Origin: Aliivibrio fischeri
GTDB taxonomy: Bacteria; Pseudomonadota; Gammaproteobacteria; Enterobacterales; Vibrionaceae
Assembly (NCBI RefSeq): GCF_009727955.1
Contig: NZ_WOBR01000010.1
Span: forward strand, 372,001-436,000
Direction: 5' to 3'
Length of the DNA: 64,000 nucleotides
Shown: one piece after another, positions 9,818 to 18,996 of the stretch
Numbering within the stretch: the first letter of the stretch is position 1
Layout: each line of letters begins with the position of its first letter
Translations under genes and position numbers: made by a program
The notes under the pieces: generated by a model
The model's input: only the letters and a program-made list of their open reading frames with translations
Database searches by the model: none
Told to the model about the DNA's origin: nothing

Positions 9818-12226
9818 ATGTATATGATCAAAAAACATCGTTTGAATACGATTGCTCTCTCTATGTGATTTCTATTTACGGGGAACGCTTACGCTGCAAA
9901 AAATACCCAAACACCACAATATTTACCGAGTGATTTTGAGCAAGTAAGAGAAAACTGGGCTGAAAATTATTTAGGCGATCCCGCTATCACGTTTGATCAA
10001 ACGCTAAAAAATATGGTGGCCAGCACCAATAACTCAGCGCAAAAACATTGGGATAGCATGACACCACAACCAAACGCTTCTGGAATTTGGAATGATTTAC
10101 CATTAATAGATAAAGATACGACACTCGGTCCTAATATACGCAGCTCCTATCAACGTTTATTTACCATGGCAAAGGCTTATCGTTTACGTGATGGCAATTT
10201 AGAAAATAATCAATTAATGCTAAATGACATCATGACTGCCATGAACTACATAAATCAAAATTTCTACTTTGTTAATCAATTAGAATATGGCAATTGGTGG
10301 CAATGGGAATTGGCAATTCCAAAAGATATTCATAACATTTTAGTGCTACTTTTTGATGATATTAAAGACAATTACCAAACCATTATAACCAGTCACCTTA
10401 ATGCCACTCGCTATTTCACTCCAGACCCAACTCACTTAGGAGTCAGTCCTGGTGCTGCTGAATCAACGAATCCTAACTATCGAGAATCCACTGGCGGCAA
10501 TCGAACCGACAACGCTCAAGTTGTGCTTATTCGTGGCATGCTTGAAAACAACAGCGAAGAAATCAGCCAAGCCATTGCGGCTCTTCCTGCAGTTATTGAA
10601 TATGTGAGCGAAGGGGATGGCTATTACACTGATGGGTCATTCTTACAACACTCTGATATTGCCTATAACGGTACATATGGCAATGTATTACTTGGTGGTT
10701 TAGGCATTCAAATGAACGCGGTTGCAGGCTCACCGTGGAGTATGGATAGCCAAACTATTAGCGCCGTTTACAATATCATTAACCAATCGTATGAACCTTT
10801 GCTGTATAAAGGAGCAATGATGGATATGGTTAATGGTCGCTCTATTTCTCGAAGCGCTGAACAAAATCATGATGTTGGGTTAAATATTGTCAACTCTATG
10901 TTGTTCTATACCAATGGACCAGATAGCGATAAGAATAAACAACTGTCATCACTGATCAAAACCCAAATAACCGATGATACTTATCGAAACTTCTTTGATA
11001 AAATTTACTATGTATCCACGTATCAGGCTGCTCAGCATATTGTTAATGATCCAACGGTTTCGCTTAAAGATCCTCTGATTGGTAACTTTAGCTACCCTTC
11101 AATGGACCGTGTTGTGCACCGTAGAAATGATTGGGCTTTCGCTTTAGCGATGCACTCATATCGTATTGGTAACTACGAATGCATGAATGGTGAAAACCTT
11201 AAAGGCTGGTTCACTGGCGATGGCATGACCTATTTATATAACGATCAACTTGATCATTACACAGGATATTGGCCAACCGTTAATGCATCTCGTATGCCGG
11301 GAACAACGGTTGATAGTCAAATCATGGCTGATTGTAGTGGTGAACGTGTAGGTGGAAATATAAATACCAATATGCAATGGGTTGGTAGTACTTCATTAAA
11401 CAACTATGGGATTGCTGGTATGCAATTTTATAATTGGAGTGACACACTAAGTGCCTATAAATCTTGGTTTATGTTTGATAATGAAGTCGTCATGCTTGGA
11501 TCTAACATTAAAGACCAAAGCAATGGAAATAACATAACTACGATTGAAAACAGAAAGCGTTTAGCAGATACGAAATTATTTATTGATGGTACAGAGCAAG
11601 CAACATTACCATATCAAGGTGCACCAACTACATTTAGCATTCGTAATAAAACACTCGCTAACAGCGACTTAAGCTATGTTATGTTAACGCCTAAAACCAT
11701 ATCAATAAGCCAAAATGATGTAGATGGTAATTGGAGTGATATTGGCAATAGCAAAGGCGATGTTTCAGACTCGTACTTACAAGCGACATTAACTCAGGTA
11801 GATCAGGCAGATTATCAATATGCCCTACTTCCTAATCAAAACAATGATACTGTACAAAACTACGCTCAACATCCTGATGTCACCGTTCTACGCCAAGATG
11901 AACAAGCACACGCGGTACAAGAGAACACCTTAAATATCATTGCTGCAAATAATTGGAAAAGTAGTCCCGTTAATATCACAGACAATATTACACTGAACTC
12001 AATGATGGGCTTTATGTTTAAAGAAGAAAGTTCAAATACGTTCACTGTTGCAGTTAGTGAACCAATTCAGACTATCGATAGCGTAAACTTTACCTTTGAT
12101 AAACAAGGTATTGTAATTAAAGGAGATATTGAAAACCGTGTAGTACTAAATGGCACAACACTTACCATTAATACCTCTGGTTTACAGGGACAGTCTTATT
12201 CTTTCCAAGTAACGACTCAGGATTAA
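9818..12226 (+). pseudogene. PL8 polysaccharide lyase (chondroitin/hyaluronate type), nonsense codon in signal peptide
   Basis: The natural start is the ATG at 9818, preceded by AAAGGGA, giving an 802-codon frame. Codon 17 is TGA (9866-9868), in the hydrophobic core of a signal peptide that otherwise ends at AYA near codon 27. Everything after it is open to 12226, and the next ATG (10013) is in the same frame but lacks the signal and the first helix. The mature part is a full-length PL8 lyase. It has NWWQWELAIPKDIHN, TGGNRTDNAQ (catalytic Asn region), FLQHSDIAYNGTYG (catalytic His and Tyr) and NGRSISR (Arg). It would cut chondroitin, dermatan or hyaluronan by beta-elimination to unsaturated disaccharides. 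As read, no secreted enzyme would be made. Recent mutation or a base-call error are both possible. Confidence 0.88.
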
Positions 12227-12237
12227 GGTTTATACAA

Positions 12238-12269
12238 TAAAAAAGCCGATCACATGATCGGCTTTTTTT
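12238..12269. terminator. Bidirectional terminator between PL8 lyase and GH105 gene
   Basis: A perfect 8-bp stem GCCGATCA/TGATCGGC (12245-12262) with a two-base loop is flanked by an A run on the left and seven Ts on the right. It serves the plus-strand lyase and the end of the long minus-strand aga operon. Confidence 0.9.
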
Positions 12270-12291
12270 ATTCGACATTTCTGAGAAATAT

Positions 12292-13341
12292 TTATGCAGC
12301 TAACTTCGCAACCTCTGTTGCTGCAAGCATGAAAGCGCCCGCACCATAATCGATGTTATGCTCAAACTTAACGTCACGTGGATTAAAAGCAGGTAGCTGC
12401 ACCCAACCAATCATGCCGTTATCGTGAATACATTCAAGTAAGGCTGCCCACGCTTTTTCGATAACTGGTAAGTAAGTTTCTTTATCTAACTCACCAGTAT
12501 TAACGCCCCATGCTAAACCATAACAAAACAGAGCGGTTGCACTGCTTTCAGGTGCAGGAAAATTTTCAGGAGCTAATAAGCTAGTACGCCAAAAACCATC
12601 GTCTTGCTGATATTTAATTACTTCAGCCGCTAAGTGCGTAAATAGAGTAATGTATTCTGAACGATTCATATAGTCTTCAGGCATATTCGCTAGAATACGA
12701 GGAACCGATGCTAATACCCATCCAATACCACGACTCCAAAAGACTTTATTGCCGTTTTCTTCTCGTAACTCTTCACCATTTCCATTTGGAATATAACGAT
12801 AGTCACGATAATACAAACCCGTTTCTGTATCTAATAAATGTTCAGCTGAATCCCAAAAAGCAGTATTCATGTAATCCAAGTATTTTGAATCACCAGTTTG
12901 CTTTGATAGCGCAACAAAAGCGGGTGGCGCCATAAATAATGAATCACACCACCACCAATCTTTACGGCCTAACTCTGGCTCATTCACCATAATATCAAGT
13001 GCTTTAACGGTTGGCTCTAAGGCTTCAGGTTGATTAAATTCAGGATAAATATCGAGGTACGCTTGGCAACAAACATGGTCATCAGCAAAACGAGCATTAG
13101 GTCCTGTTCTGAATCCAGTATGTAGAGCGTAATTTTTTACGCCATCCAGATATTCAGTGTCTCCCGTCGCTTTCCATGCAGCGGCAGTGCACGACCAAAA
13201 AACACCACGTTCCCAATCAGTATCTTTAATAAAACGGGTTTTGCCGCTGCGTCTTACTACACTTCTTGTTTGGTTTTCAGCTTGGTAACGATAAACTCGC
13301 TTCATCGCTTGTAATACGTCTTGCTTTGTTCCTAATGTCAT
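12292..13341 (-). CDS. GH105 unsaturated glycuronyl hydrolase
   Basis: This 349-residue protein has no signal peptide and should act in the cytoplasm. GH105 features are ADDHVCCQ (D87/D88), WWWCDSLFMAPP with D133 as the expected general acid/base, FWSRGIGWV, and a closing YGAGAFMLAATEVA. The family hydrates the double bond of 4,5-unsaturated uronic acids left by lyases, freeing 5-keto-4-deoxyuronate. Here it would split the disaccharide made by the PL8 lyase. Its product goes to KduI, encoded two genes upstream in the same operon. Glycosaminoglycan loci more often use GH88 for this step, so the GH105 assignment makes substrate preference worth testing. It is the last gene of the operon, 25 bases after kduD. 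Confidence 0.88.
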   Translation of the reverse strand: MTLGTKQDVLQAMKRVYRYQAENQTRSVVRRSGKTRFIKDTDWERGVFWSCTAAAWKATGDTEYLDGVKNYALHTGFRTGPNARFADDHVCCQAYLDIYPEFNQPEALEPTVKALDIMVNEPELGRKDWWWCDSLFMAPPAFVALSKQTGDSKYLDYMNTAFWDSAEHLLDTETGLYYRDYRYIPNGNGEELREENGNKVFWSRGIGWVLASVPRILANMPEDYMNRSEYITLFTHLAAEVIKYQQDDGFWRTSLLAPENFPAPESSATALFCYGLAWGVNTGELDKETYLPVIEKAWAALLECIHDNGMIGWVQLPAFNPRDVKFEHNIDYGAGAFMLAATEVAKLAA

Positions 13342-13366
13342 TTTGCTGTTCCTTCTATACTTTAGA

Positions 13367-14122
13367 TTAACGAGCTAACCAGCCACCATCAACCGCAATC
13401 GTATAACCATTAATATAGTCACTTGCAGGCGATGCTAGGAAGATTGCAGGTCCTTCAAGATCAGAAGGTAGTCCCCAACGATTTGCAGGAATACGCTCTA
13501 GAATCGCAGCATTTCGATCTTCATCTGCACGCAATGCTGCCGTATTATCCGTTGCCATGTAACCCGGAGCAATCGCATTAACATTGATATTATGTTCTGC
13601 AAGCTCAGTCGCTAGAGCACGAGTTAACCCCATAACCGCTGATTTACTTGCGGTATAAGAAGGAACGCGGATCCCACCTTGATATGACAACATAGAAGCA
13701 ATATTGATGATTTTGCCGCCATTTCCTTGCTTAACAAATTGCTTAGCGACTTTCTGAGAAAGGAAGAATAACGTTTTTTGGTTAATATTAATTACGTCAT
13801 CCCAATCTTGTTCTGAGAATTTGAGTAAATCTTCACGACGAATAATACCTGCATTATTAATTAAGATATCAACGTGTCCCATCACCTCAACTGCTTCAGC
13901 AACCAGCTCTTCTAACCCTTCTTGCTTCATTAGGTTCGCAGTAATGTAATGGAATTTACGACCTAATGCTTTCACTTGTTCTTCAGTTTCGGGAGCGGCT
14001 TGATGACCAACACCAACAATATCTGCGCCCGCTTTAGCTAAACCAAGTGCCATACCTTGACCAAGACCTGTATTACACCCTGTAACAATGGCAACTTTGC
14101 CTGTTAAATCAAAAAGTTTCAT
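13367..14122 (-). CDS. kduD: 2-dehydro-3-deoxy-D-gluconate 5-dehydrogenase
   Basis: This 251-residue short-chain dehydrogenase reduces 2,5-diketo-3-deoxygluconate to KDG with NAD(P)H. The cofactor motif TGCNTGLGQGMA is near residues 14-25, NNAG follows around residue 90, the catalytic Ser is in NIASMLSYQGG, and YTASK gives the Tyr-Lys pair. Length and sequence match KduD. It sits between kduI and the GH105 gene, and its product is the substrate of KdgK at the left end of the window. Confidence 0.95.
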   Translation of the reverse strand: MKLFDLTGKVAIVTGCNTGLGQGMALGLAKAGADIVGVGHQAAPETEEQVKALGRKFHYITANLMKQEGLEELVAEAVEVMGHVDILINNAGIIRREDLLKFSEQDWDDVININQKTLFFLSQKVAKQFVKQGNGGKIINIASMLSYQGGIRVPSYTASKSAVMGLTRALATELAEHNINVNAIAPGYMATDNTAALRADEDRNAAILERIPANRWGLPSDLEGPAIFLASPASDYINGYTIAVDGGWLAR

Positions 14123-14191
14123 GTTCGTTCCTACTATTCTTGATATATGCTGCCGATCGATACCAGCAACATAACAATATAATTAAAATGA

Positions 14192-15022
14192 CTATTTAAT
14201 GTCTGTCATTGCTACATGGTCCATATCATGGAAAGTTTGGTTTTCACCAACCATGCCCCAAATAAACGTATATGACGATGTACCAACGCCTGAATGAATA
14301 GACCAACTAGGGCTAATAACGGCTTGTTCATTTCGAACAACCATATGACGTGTCTCTTGAGGCTCGCCCATGTAATGGAAAACAATGTTGTCGTCTTTCA
14401 TATCAAAGTATAAATACACTTCCATACGACGTTCATGAGTATGGCAAGGCATAGTATTCCATAGGCTACCAGGAGCTAGTTCTGTCATTCCCATTAATAG
14501 TTGGCAAGTTGGTAATACTGATGGATGCAAGTATTTGTAAATAGTTCGAACGTTGCAGTTTTCTTGATTACCCAATGTTTCAGGAGAGGCTTCTTCACGT
14601 GTAATTTTACGAGTTGGATAAGCATGATGTGCTGGCGCGCAATTTAAATAAAAACGAGCAGGGTCTTGTTGATCAACGCTTTCAAAACTGATCTCTTCAG
14701 CTCCCATACCCACATACATGGCTTCACGAGCAGCAATATCATAAGTCACACCATCAACAATCACTCGGCCAGCTTGCCCAATATTAATAATGCCTAGTTC
14801 ACGGCGTTGTAAAAAGAAATCCACACCAATTTCTTTTCCACCTTCAAATGGAACACTTTCTGATGTAGGTACAACACCACCAACAATAATGCGGTCAATG
14901 TGACTGTATGTAAGAGTAATTTGGTTTTCTTGAAACATCCCTTCAATAAGGAATTGTTCACGCAATCCAGCTGTATCTAACTGCTTTGCGTGATCGCTAT
15001 GAATCGGTTGACGAATTTCCAT
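14192..15022 (-). CDS. kduI: 5-keto-4-deoxyuronate isomerase
   Basis: This 276-residue cupin-type enzyme converts 5-keto-4-deoxyuronate to 2,5-diketo-3-deoxygluconate. It is collinear with E. coli KduI (278 residues), including [11 protein letters not shown] near the start and [17 protein letters not shown] sequence near the end. The zinc ligands are in place: H194 and H196 in [10 protein letters not shown]201, and H243 in SIHSGVG. It follows agaA after about 100 bases that contain a long perfect stem-loop and has a GAGG ribosome site of its own. It belongs to the aga operon, joining uronate and amino sugar breakdown on one transcript. Confidence 0.96.
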   Translation of the reverse strand: MEIRQPIHSDHAKQLDTAGLREQFLIEGMFQENQITLTYSHIDRIIVGGVVPTSESVPFEGGKEIGVDFFLQRRELGIINIGQAGRVIVDGVTYDIAAREAMYVGMGAEEISFESVDQQDPARFYLNCAPAHHAYPTRKITREEASPETLGNQENCNVRTIYKYLHPSVLPTCQLLMGMTELAPGSLWNTMPCHTHERRMEVYLYFDMKDDNIVFHYMGEPQETRHMVVRNEQAVISPSWSIHSGVGTSSYTFIWGMVGENQTFHDMDHVAMTDIK

Positions 15023-15051
15023 TTTAAACCTCTAAAACATTGTTTTGTGTT

Positions 15052-15098
15052 ATAGCTATCTAAATAATTCATTTTAAAATGTTTATTTAGATAGCTAT
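15052..15098 (-). other. Long perfect stem-loop between agaA and kduI
   Basis: ATAGCTATCTAAATAA (15052-15067) is the exact reverse complement of 15083-15098, a 16-bp stem, and the loop contains the palindrome ATTTTAAAAT. No T run follows on the minus strand, so it is not a standard terminator. In the transcript it lies between the agaA stop and the kduI ribosome site. It may stabilise or process the mRNA, or be an operator. Confidence 0.7.
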
Positions 15099-15123
15099 GA
15101 ATCTTTAATAAAAATGACGAGAG

Positions 15124-16266
15124 TTAATAAACCCACTTACCTTTAATCATGGTGTTCTGAACAGCGAAATCTTGATTTACCACCACAAAGCTTGCTTCCA
15201 TTTCTGGTGCAATGCTTCCTAAGCGATCATCAATGCCTAAATATTTGGCAGGAACCAATGTTGCCATTTGCACCGCCTCCCATTCAGGTACTTCACTTAG
15301 CTGAATCATATTTCTTAACGCACTATCTAAACTGCATGTGCTTCCAGCAAGCGAACCACATTTTGTTCTCGCTTCCCCTTTAGCTACAGTGATGGTTTGT
15401 GCACCAAGTTGGTACTCACCATCCTCTAAACCACCAGCTCGCATGCAGTCCGTAATAAGTGCAATTTGCTGATACCCTTTCATGCGATAAGCGAGCTGCA
15501 TCATTACAGGATGAACATGCACACCATCAGCAATTAATTCAGCAAGCATGTCATGATACAAAACAGCCCCTGTACAACCGGGTTCTCTATGATGTAAACC
15601 ACGCATACCATTAAACAAATGAACACCACAATCAGCACCTAATTGATGTGCTTGGGTAACTTGATCAAACGTCGAATCTGTATGAGCGACAGAGGTTTTG
15701 ATGTTTTGACTTTGCAGCCATTGAATAGCTTCCATTGCACCATCAGCTTCAGGTGCTATCGCTACTCGTAATAGTGAATGCGCCGCTACGTCATAAAGTT
15801 CTTCTAACTCTTGAATGCTTGGTGATTTTAAATAAGCGGTTGGATGTGAACCTCGATGCACTTCTGTAAAATATGGACCTTCTAAAAAGCTACCTAATAG
15901 TTCAGCACCACATTGTTGAGGTTTATCTAACCACGTTTTTACAGTACTGATAGAGCTCACAATACTATCCCAAGGTGCCGTTACCGTTGTTCCAACCCAA
16001 GCAACAACCCCCGTTTGAAGCAAAGCATCAGAAATGGTTTGCAATGCTTTTGGCGTCGCGTCCATAACATCAGCGCCTGCTCGCCCATGGATATGGATGT
16101 CGATAAACCCCGGCAACAAGGTTTTTCCTTCTAATGGTAAAATCTCGCAATCTGTTGGTTCACATTCTGTTATTGCTTCTATTTTTCCATCATTCACAAT
16201 AACGTAATGATGTTCTTTAATGCCATCAGCAACAAACACACGTTGTGGATATAAAGCGTAACGCAT
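15124..16266 (-). CDS. agaA: N-acetylgalactosamine-6-phosphate deacetylase
   Basis: This 380-residue member of the NagA/AgaA amidohydrolase family removes acetate from GalNAc-6-P. Metal and substrate motifs are HIHGRAGADVMD near the start of the barrel, SFLEGPYF, AHTDSTF, HLFNGMRG and the catalytic Asp in LITDCMRAGG. I chose the ATG at 16266, where the protein starts MRYALYPQRVF. It begins one base past the agaF stop, and a start further upstream at 16314 would overlap agaF needlessly. The PTS genes and agaS around it favour GalNAc-6-P over GlcNAc-6-P. Sequence alone cannot separate AgaA from NagA. Confidence 0.88.
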   Translation of the reverse strand: MRYALYPQRVFVADGIKEHHYVIVNDGKIEAITECEPTDCEILPLEGKTLLPGFIDIHIHGRAGADVMDATPKALQTISDALLQTGVVAWVGTTVTAPWDSIVSSISTVKTWLDKPQQCGAELLGSFLEGPYFTEVHRGSHPTAYLKSPSIQELEELYDVAAHSLLRVAIAPEADGAMEAIQWLQSQNIKTSVAHTDSTFDQVTQAHQLGADCGVHLFNGMRGLHHREPGCTGAVLYHDMLAELIADGVHVHPVMMQLAYRMKGYQQIALITDCMRAGGLEDGEYQLGAQTITVAKGEARTKCGSLAGSTCSLDSALRNMIQLSEVPEWEAVQMATLVPAKYLGIDDRLGSIAPEMEASFVVVNQDFAVQNTMIKGKWVY

Positions 16267-16267
16267 A

Positions 16268-16705
16268 TTACAGCCCATCTTCACATTCAGGTTCTGGTTC
16301 CATGAACAACTCAAGCTGTAATCGCATGTCTTGCATACATGAAGAGCCTATTTCTAATAACGTCGTTACTAATTCTTTTACTGTTGTATCATCACGTTCA
16401 AATGCTGCATTTGCTATCATTGGTAGGTTTGCACCACCAATCAACTCAACATTTTCAGTATCCATTAAAATGGTTAAGGCACGATTTGCAGGTGAACCGC
16501 CAGGAATATCAGTTAAGAAAAGTACCCCTTCACCGGAATCAACACGCTTTGCAGCAGCTCGTAAGGCTTGCTCTAATTCATCTGTCGACATAGATTCAAC
16601 AAAATCGACAAACTCCATTTGTTCTTGCTCACCAGCAATGGCTTTTACTGCTGACTCAACCCCTGTAGCAAAATTAATATGGCCTGAAACTACAATACCA
16701 ATCAT
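16268..16705 (-). CDS. agaF: PTS EIIA component, mannose family
   Basis: This 145-residue cytoplasmic EIIA carries the phosphoryl group from HPr to EIIB. H9 in VVSGHINFATG is the phosphorylation site, and DIPGGSPANRA is typical of the EIIA-Man fold. The acidic C-terminal tail (EPEPECEDGL) is longer than the core domain needs. It follows the EIID gene after 88 bases with a small stem-loop and is almost fused to agaA. With AgaV, AgaW and AgaE it forms the complete transporter. Confidence 0.92.
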   Translation of the reverse strand: MIGIVVSGHINFATGVESAVKAIAGEQEQMEFVDFVESMSTDELEQALRAAAKRVDSGEGVLFLTDIPGGSPANRALTILMDTENVELIGGANLPMIANAAFERDDTTVKELVTTLLEIGSSCMQDMRLQLELFMEPEPECEDGL

Positions 16706-16748
16706 GATTTAATCCTTGTTACCAATGCTTTTATAATGCTTTGAAATT

Positions 16749-16770
16749 AAGGGGATGGGAGAATCCCCTT
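16749..16770 (-). other. Stem-loop between agaE and agaF
   Basis: AAGGGGAT (16749-16756) pairs perfectly with ATCCCCTT (16763-16770) around a six-base loop. On the minus strand it follows the agaE stop by about 23 bases and is not followed by a T run. An mRNA-stabilising or processing element that alters EIIA dosage is possible. Confidence 0.55.
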
Positions 16771-16793
16771 ATACAACTTCATTTCTTTTTGTG

Positions 16794-17711
16794 TTACAAA
16801 ATACCTAGGTAGTGACCAATAACACCACCGGCTAACGTTGAGAAAATCAACACAGGGGGTTTTGCCCAAAAACCAGTACCTTTCACCATTTTCAACATAA
16901 AGAACACCAATGCTAGTGGCAAAATATTAGGCATTATCTTGTCAAACAGTGCGGTTTGAAGTTCAACGACTTTCCCTCCAAGCTCAAGGGATAAGGTAGT
17001 TTGAACTTTAATAAAGGATGCCGACAATGCACCAATAACAAAGATACCCATGATATTCGCCGCTTTGGCTAATTTCTCAGTCGCATCGCTCATGTTAACC
17101 ATGGCTGCAGTACCGGCTTTATATCCCATAAACATCAAACCGAAGTACACAAAGAAGTGCACAATTTGATACAGAATGAAGAAGACAAACGGTCCTGCAA
17201 TAGAGCCTTGCATTGCAATTGATGCACCTAATGCCAACGTTAACGGCATTAGAGTCATATGGTCGATTGCATCACCAATACCACCAGTAGGTCCCATACC
17301 CGCTACTTTCATTACATTCACTGTAGACGGTTTTTCTTTGTTCTCTTCCATTGCAATGGCAGTACCTAACAAGAAAGTAAACAGTTTAGGACTCGCATTA
17401 AAGAACTGGAGGTGGTTCTTAGTTGCCGTTGCTAAATCACGTTTGTTATTACCATGAATCTTCTTCAATGCAGGAACAATTGAGTAAGCAAAGCCACCAC
17501 CTTGCATACGTTCGAAGTTAAAGTTCCCTTCCATGAACAGACCACGAATCGCACATTTCCAAAGATCTTTTTTCGAGATAACTTTACGAACTTCTTTGTC
17601 TTGATATTCATCAATACCATCAACCAAACTCTTAGGATTCGCCACTTGAGTGCCTTGATACTCATCAATGCCGTCAATTAGAGCATTTGGGTTTTCTGTT
17701 TTAGATACCAT
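16794..17711 (-). CDS. agaE: PTS EIID component, mannose family
   Basis: This 305-residue membrane subunit helps the EIIC channel move sugar across the inner membrane. The family core starts at KKDLWKCAIRGLFMEGNFNFERMQGGGFAYS, written here as two pieces (KKDLWKCAIRGL, then NFNFERMQGGG), and includes GPTGGIGDAIDHMT. I chose the ATG at 17711 (MVSKTENPN), which has GAGGA upstream and an 11-base overlap with the agaW stop. Ahead of the core is an unusual tail with two copies of a 19-residue unit (ALIDGIDEYQ and SLVDGIDEYQ). The same repeat is visible in the DNA, so it looks like a recent tandem duplication. Confidence 0.92.
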   Translation of the reverse strand: MVSKTENPNALIDGIDEYQGTQVANPKSLVDGIDEYQDKEVRKVISKKDLWKCAIRGLFMEGNFNFERMQGGGFAYSIVPALKKIHGNNKRDLATATKNHLQFFNASPKLFTFLLGTAIAMEENKEKPSTVNVMKVAGMGPTGGIGDAIDHMTLMPLTLALGASIAMQGSIAGPFVFFILYQIVHFFVYFGLMFMGYKAGTAAMVNMSDATEKLAKAANIMGIFVIGALSASFIKVQTTLSLELGGKVVELQTALFDKIMPNILPLALVFFMLKMVKGTGFWAKPPVLIFSTLAGGVIGHYLGIL

Positions 17712-18471
17712 CTTCAAAATCCTCAAATTCTTGATTTGAATTTTTGTTTCCATTTCCACTAAAGAAGTAATATAGAGCGGCTGCTGACGCCCCTAAAATT
17801 GCCACAGCCATGATCGGAAGCTGTAAATACGTTGTCATTACAAAACCGATAAAGAACACACCCGCCACTTCTTTTGACCACATGATTTTCAATAGCATTG
17901 CAAAACCAATTGCAGGAACCATTTTCGCGCCAATGCCTAATCCTTCTAGCAGTGTTTTAGGTGCGTTGGCATCAATCCAAGCTGCGCCATGTTCACCAAA
18001 ATAGACGGTCAAGAAGGCAATCACCGCGTAGAGCATTGAGCGCATCGTAATGGTCGAAAGTAAGAGAAAATCAATGCCGTTCGTATTCGCTTCTTCGGCA
18101 TATTTATCTGCTTTACCCATGGTAAATGAGGTCATAGCAAAGAAACCGATAACAAGCATTTGCATTAATACTGCGATAGGCATACCAACACCCATAGCAA
18201 CTTCTGGTGATTGCCCTGTCATTACGGCAAATGCAACAGCAGCAATCGTACCCATAGTTACATCTGGTGGCTGTGCCCCAGCATTAGGCACTAAGCCTAA
18301 CCATGCGAGTTCCAGTGTTGCACCAGCGATTAAACCAATTTGCATATCGCCCATAATTAGACCGACAACAGGTCCAGTGATAAGTGGTCTATGGATATTC
18401 AACGCGACATCGTATTTATCGATACCGCAGAAGAATGCCCACACTGCCACTAAACTTGCTTCAAATAACAT
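17701..18471 (-). CDS. agaW: PTS EIIC component, mannose family
   Basis: This 256-residue polytopic membrane protein is the sugar channel of the PTS. It starts MLFEASLVAVWAFFCGID and has the family phrases RPLITGPVVGLIMGD and GATLELAWLGLVPNAGAQPPD. The C-terminus ends in an acidic tail, EFEDFEDGI. It sits 10 bases after agaV and overlaps agaE. The likely cargo is GalNAc or, given the cytoplasmic GH105, an unsaturated glycosaminoglycan disaccharide. Confidence 0.93.
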   Translation of the reverse strand: MLFEASLVAVWAFFCGIDKYDVALNIHRPLITGPVVGLIMGDMQIGLIAGATLELAWLGLVPNAGAQPPDVTMGTIAAVAFAVMTGQSPEVAMGVGMPIAVLMQMLVIGFFAMTSFTMGKADKYAEEANTNGIDFLLLSTITMRSMLYAVIAFLTVYFGEHGAAWIDANAPKTLLEGLGIGAKMVPAIGFAMLLKIMWSKEVAGVFFIGFVMTTYLQLPIMAVAILGASAAALYYFFSGNGNKNSNQEFEDFEDGI

Positions 18472-18481
18472 AAGTACCTAC

Positions 18482-18982
18482 CTAGGCTGCTGTTTTTGCT
18501 AGTTCAAGAACGTTAATTGGTGTTTGATCTGGTGTATTTTGAATCGTGCATGTCACGCCCTTTTCCACCATTTTTTCAAACGCTAAAATATCGGTTTTAT
18601 CTACTGAAACGGTTTTCGCTATTTGACGTTTGCCATCGTGGTAATGCATATTGCCTACATTACAATGAGTAATTGGAACACCACCTTCTACCAAACGAGC
18701 GACATCAGTAGGGTTGTTACATAAGATAAAAATCTTCTGTTTTGGTGATGCTTTATGAATAACATCAATGGTTTTTTGAATTGAAAAAAAACGCACTGCA
18801 TATTCACCACCAGCAGAGGCTTTCATTCCAGCTTGCATAAACGCAGCATTAGGGCCTTCAGCGGCATCATCATTAGCAACAAGAATCAAATTAGCTTCAG
18901 AATGTTTTCCCCAAGTAATTCGAATTTGTCCATGCAGTAAACGCTCATCAATACGCGTCCAAACGATTTGTGGTCCAGTCAT
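18482..18982 (-). CDS. agaV: PTS EIIB component, mannose family
   Basis: This 166-residue cytoplasmic EIIB receives phosphate from AgaF on H17, in the signature RIDERLLHGQI, and passes it to the sugar. The rest follows the EIIB-Man/Sor fold, with FILCNNPTDVARLVEGG and CNVGNMHY. It starts 14 bases after agaS and precedes agaW by 10. AgaB is an equivalent name used for the second E. coli system. Confidence 0.92.
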   Translation of the reverse strand: MTGPQIVWTRIDERLLHGQIRITWGKHSEANLILVANDDAAEGPNAAFMQAGMKASAGGEYAVRFFSIQKTIDVIHKASPKQKIFILCNNPTDVARLVEGGVPITHCNVGNMHYHDGKRQIAKTVSVDKTDILAFEKMVEKGVTCTIQNTPDQTPINVLELAKTAA

Positions 18983-18996
18983 AATATTTCCCTGCT

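Noticed and set aside
9866..9868. TGA in the lyase as a selenocysteine codon.
   Set aside because: It lies in the hydrophobic core of a signal peptide, where selenocysteine has no purpose, and no stem-loop of SECIS type follows.
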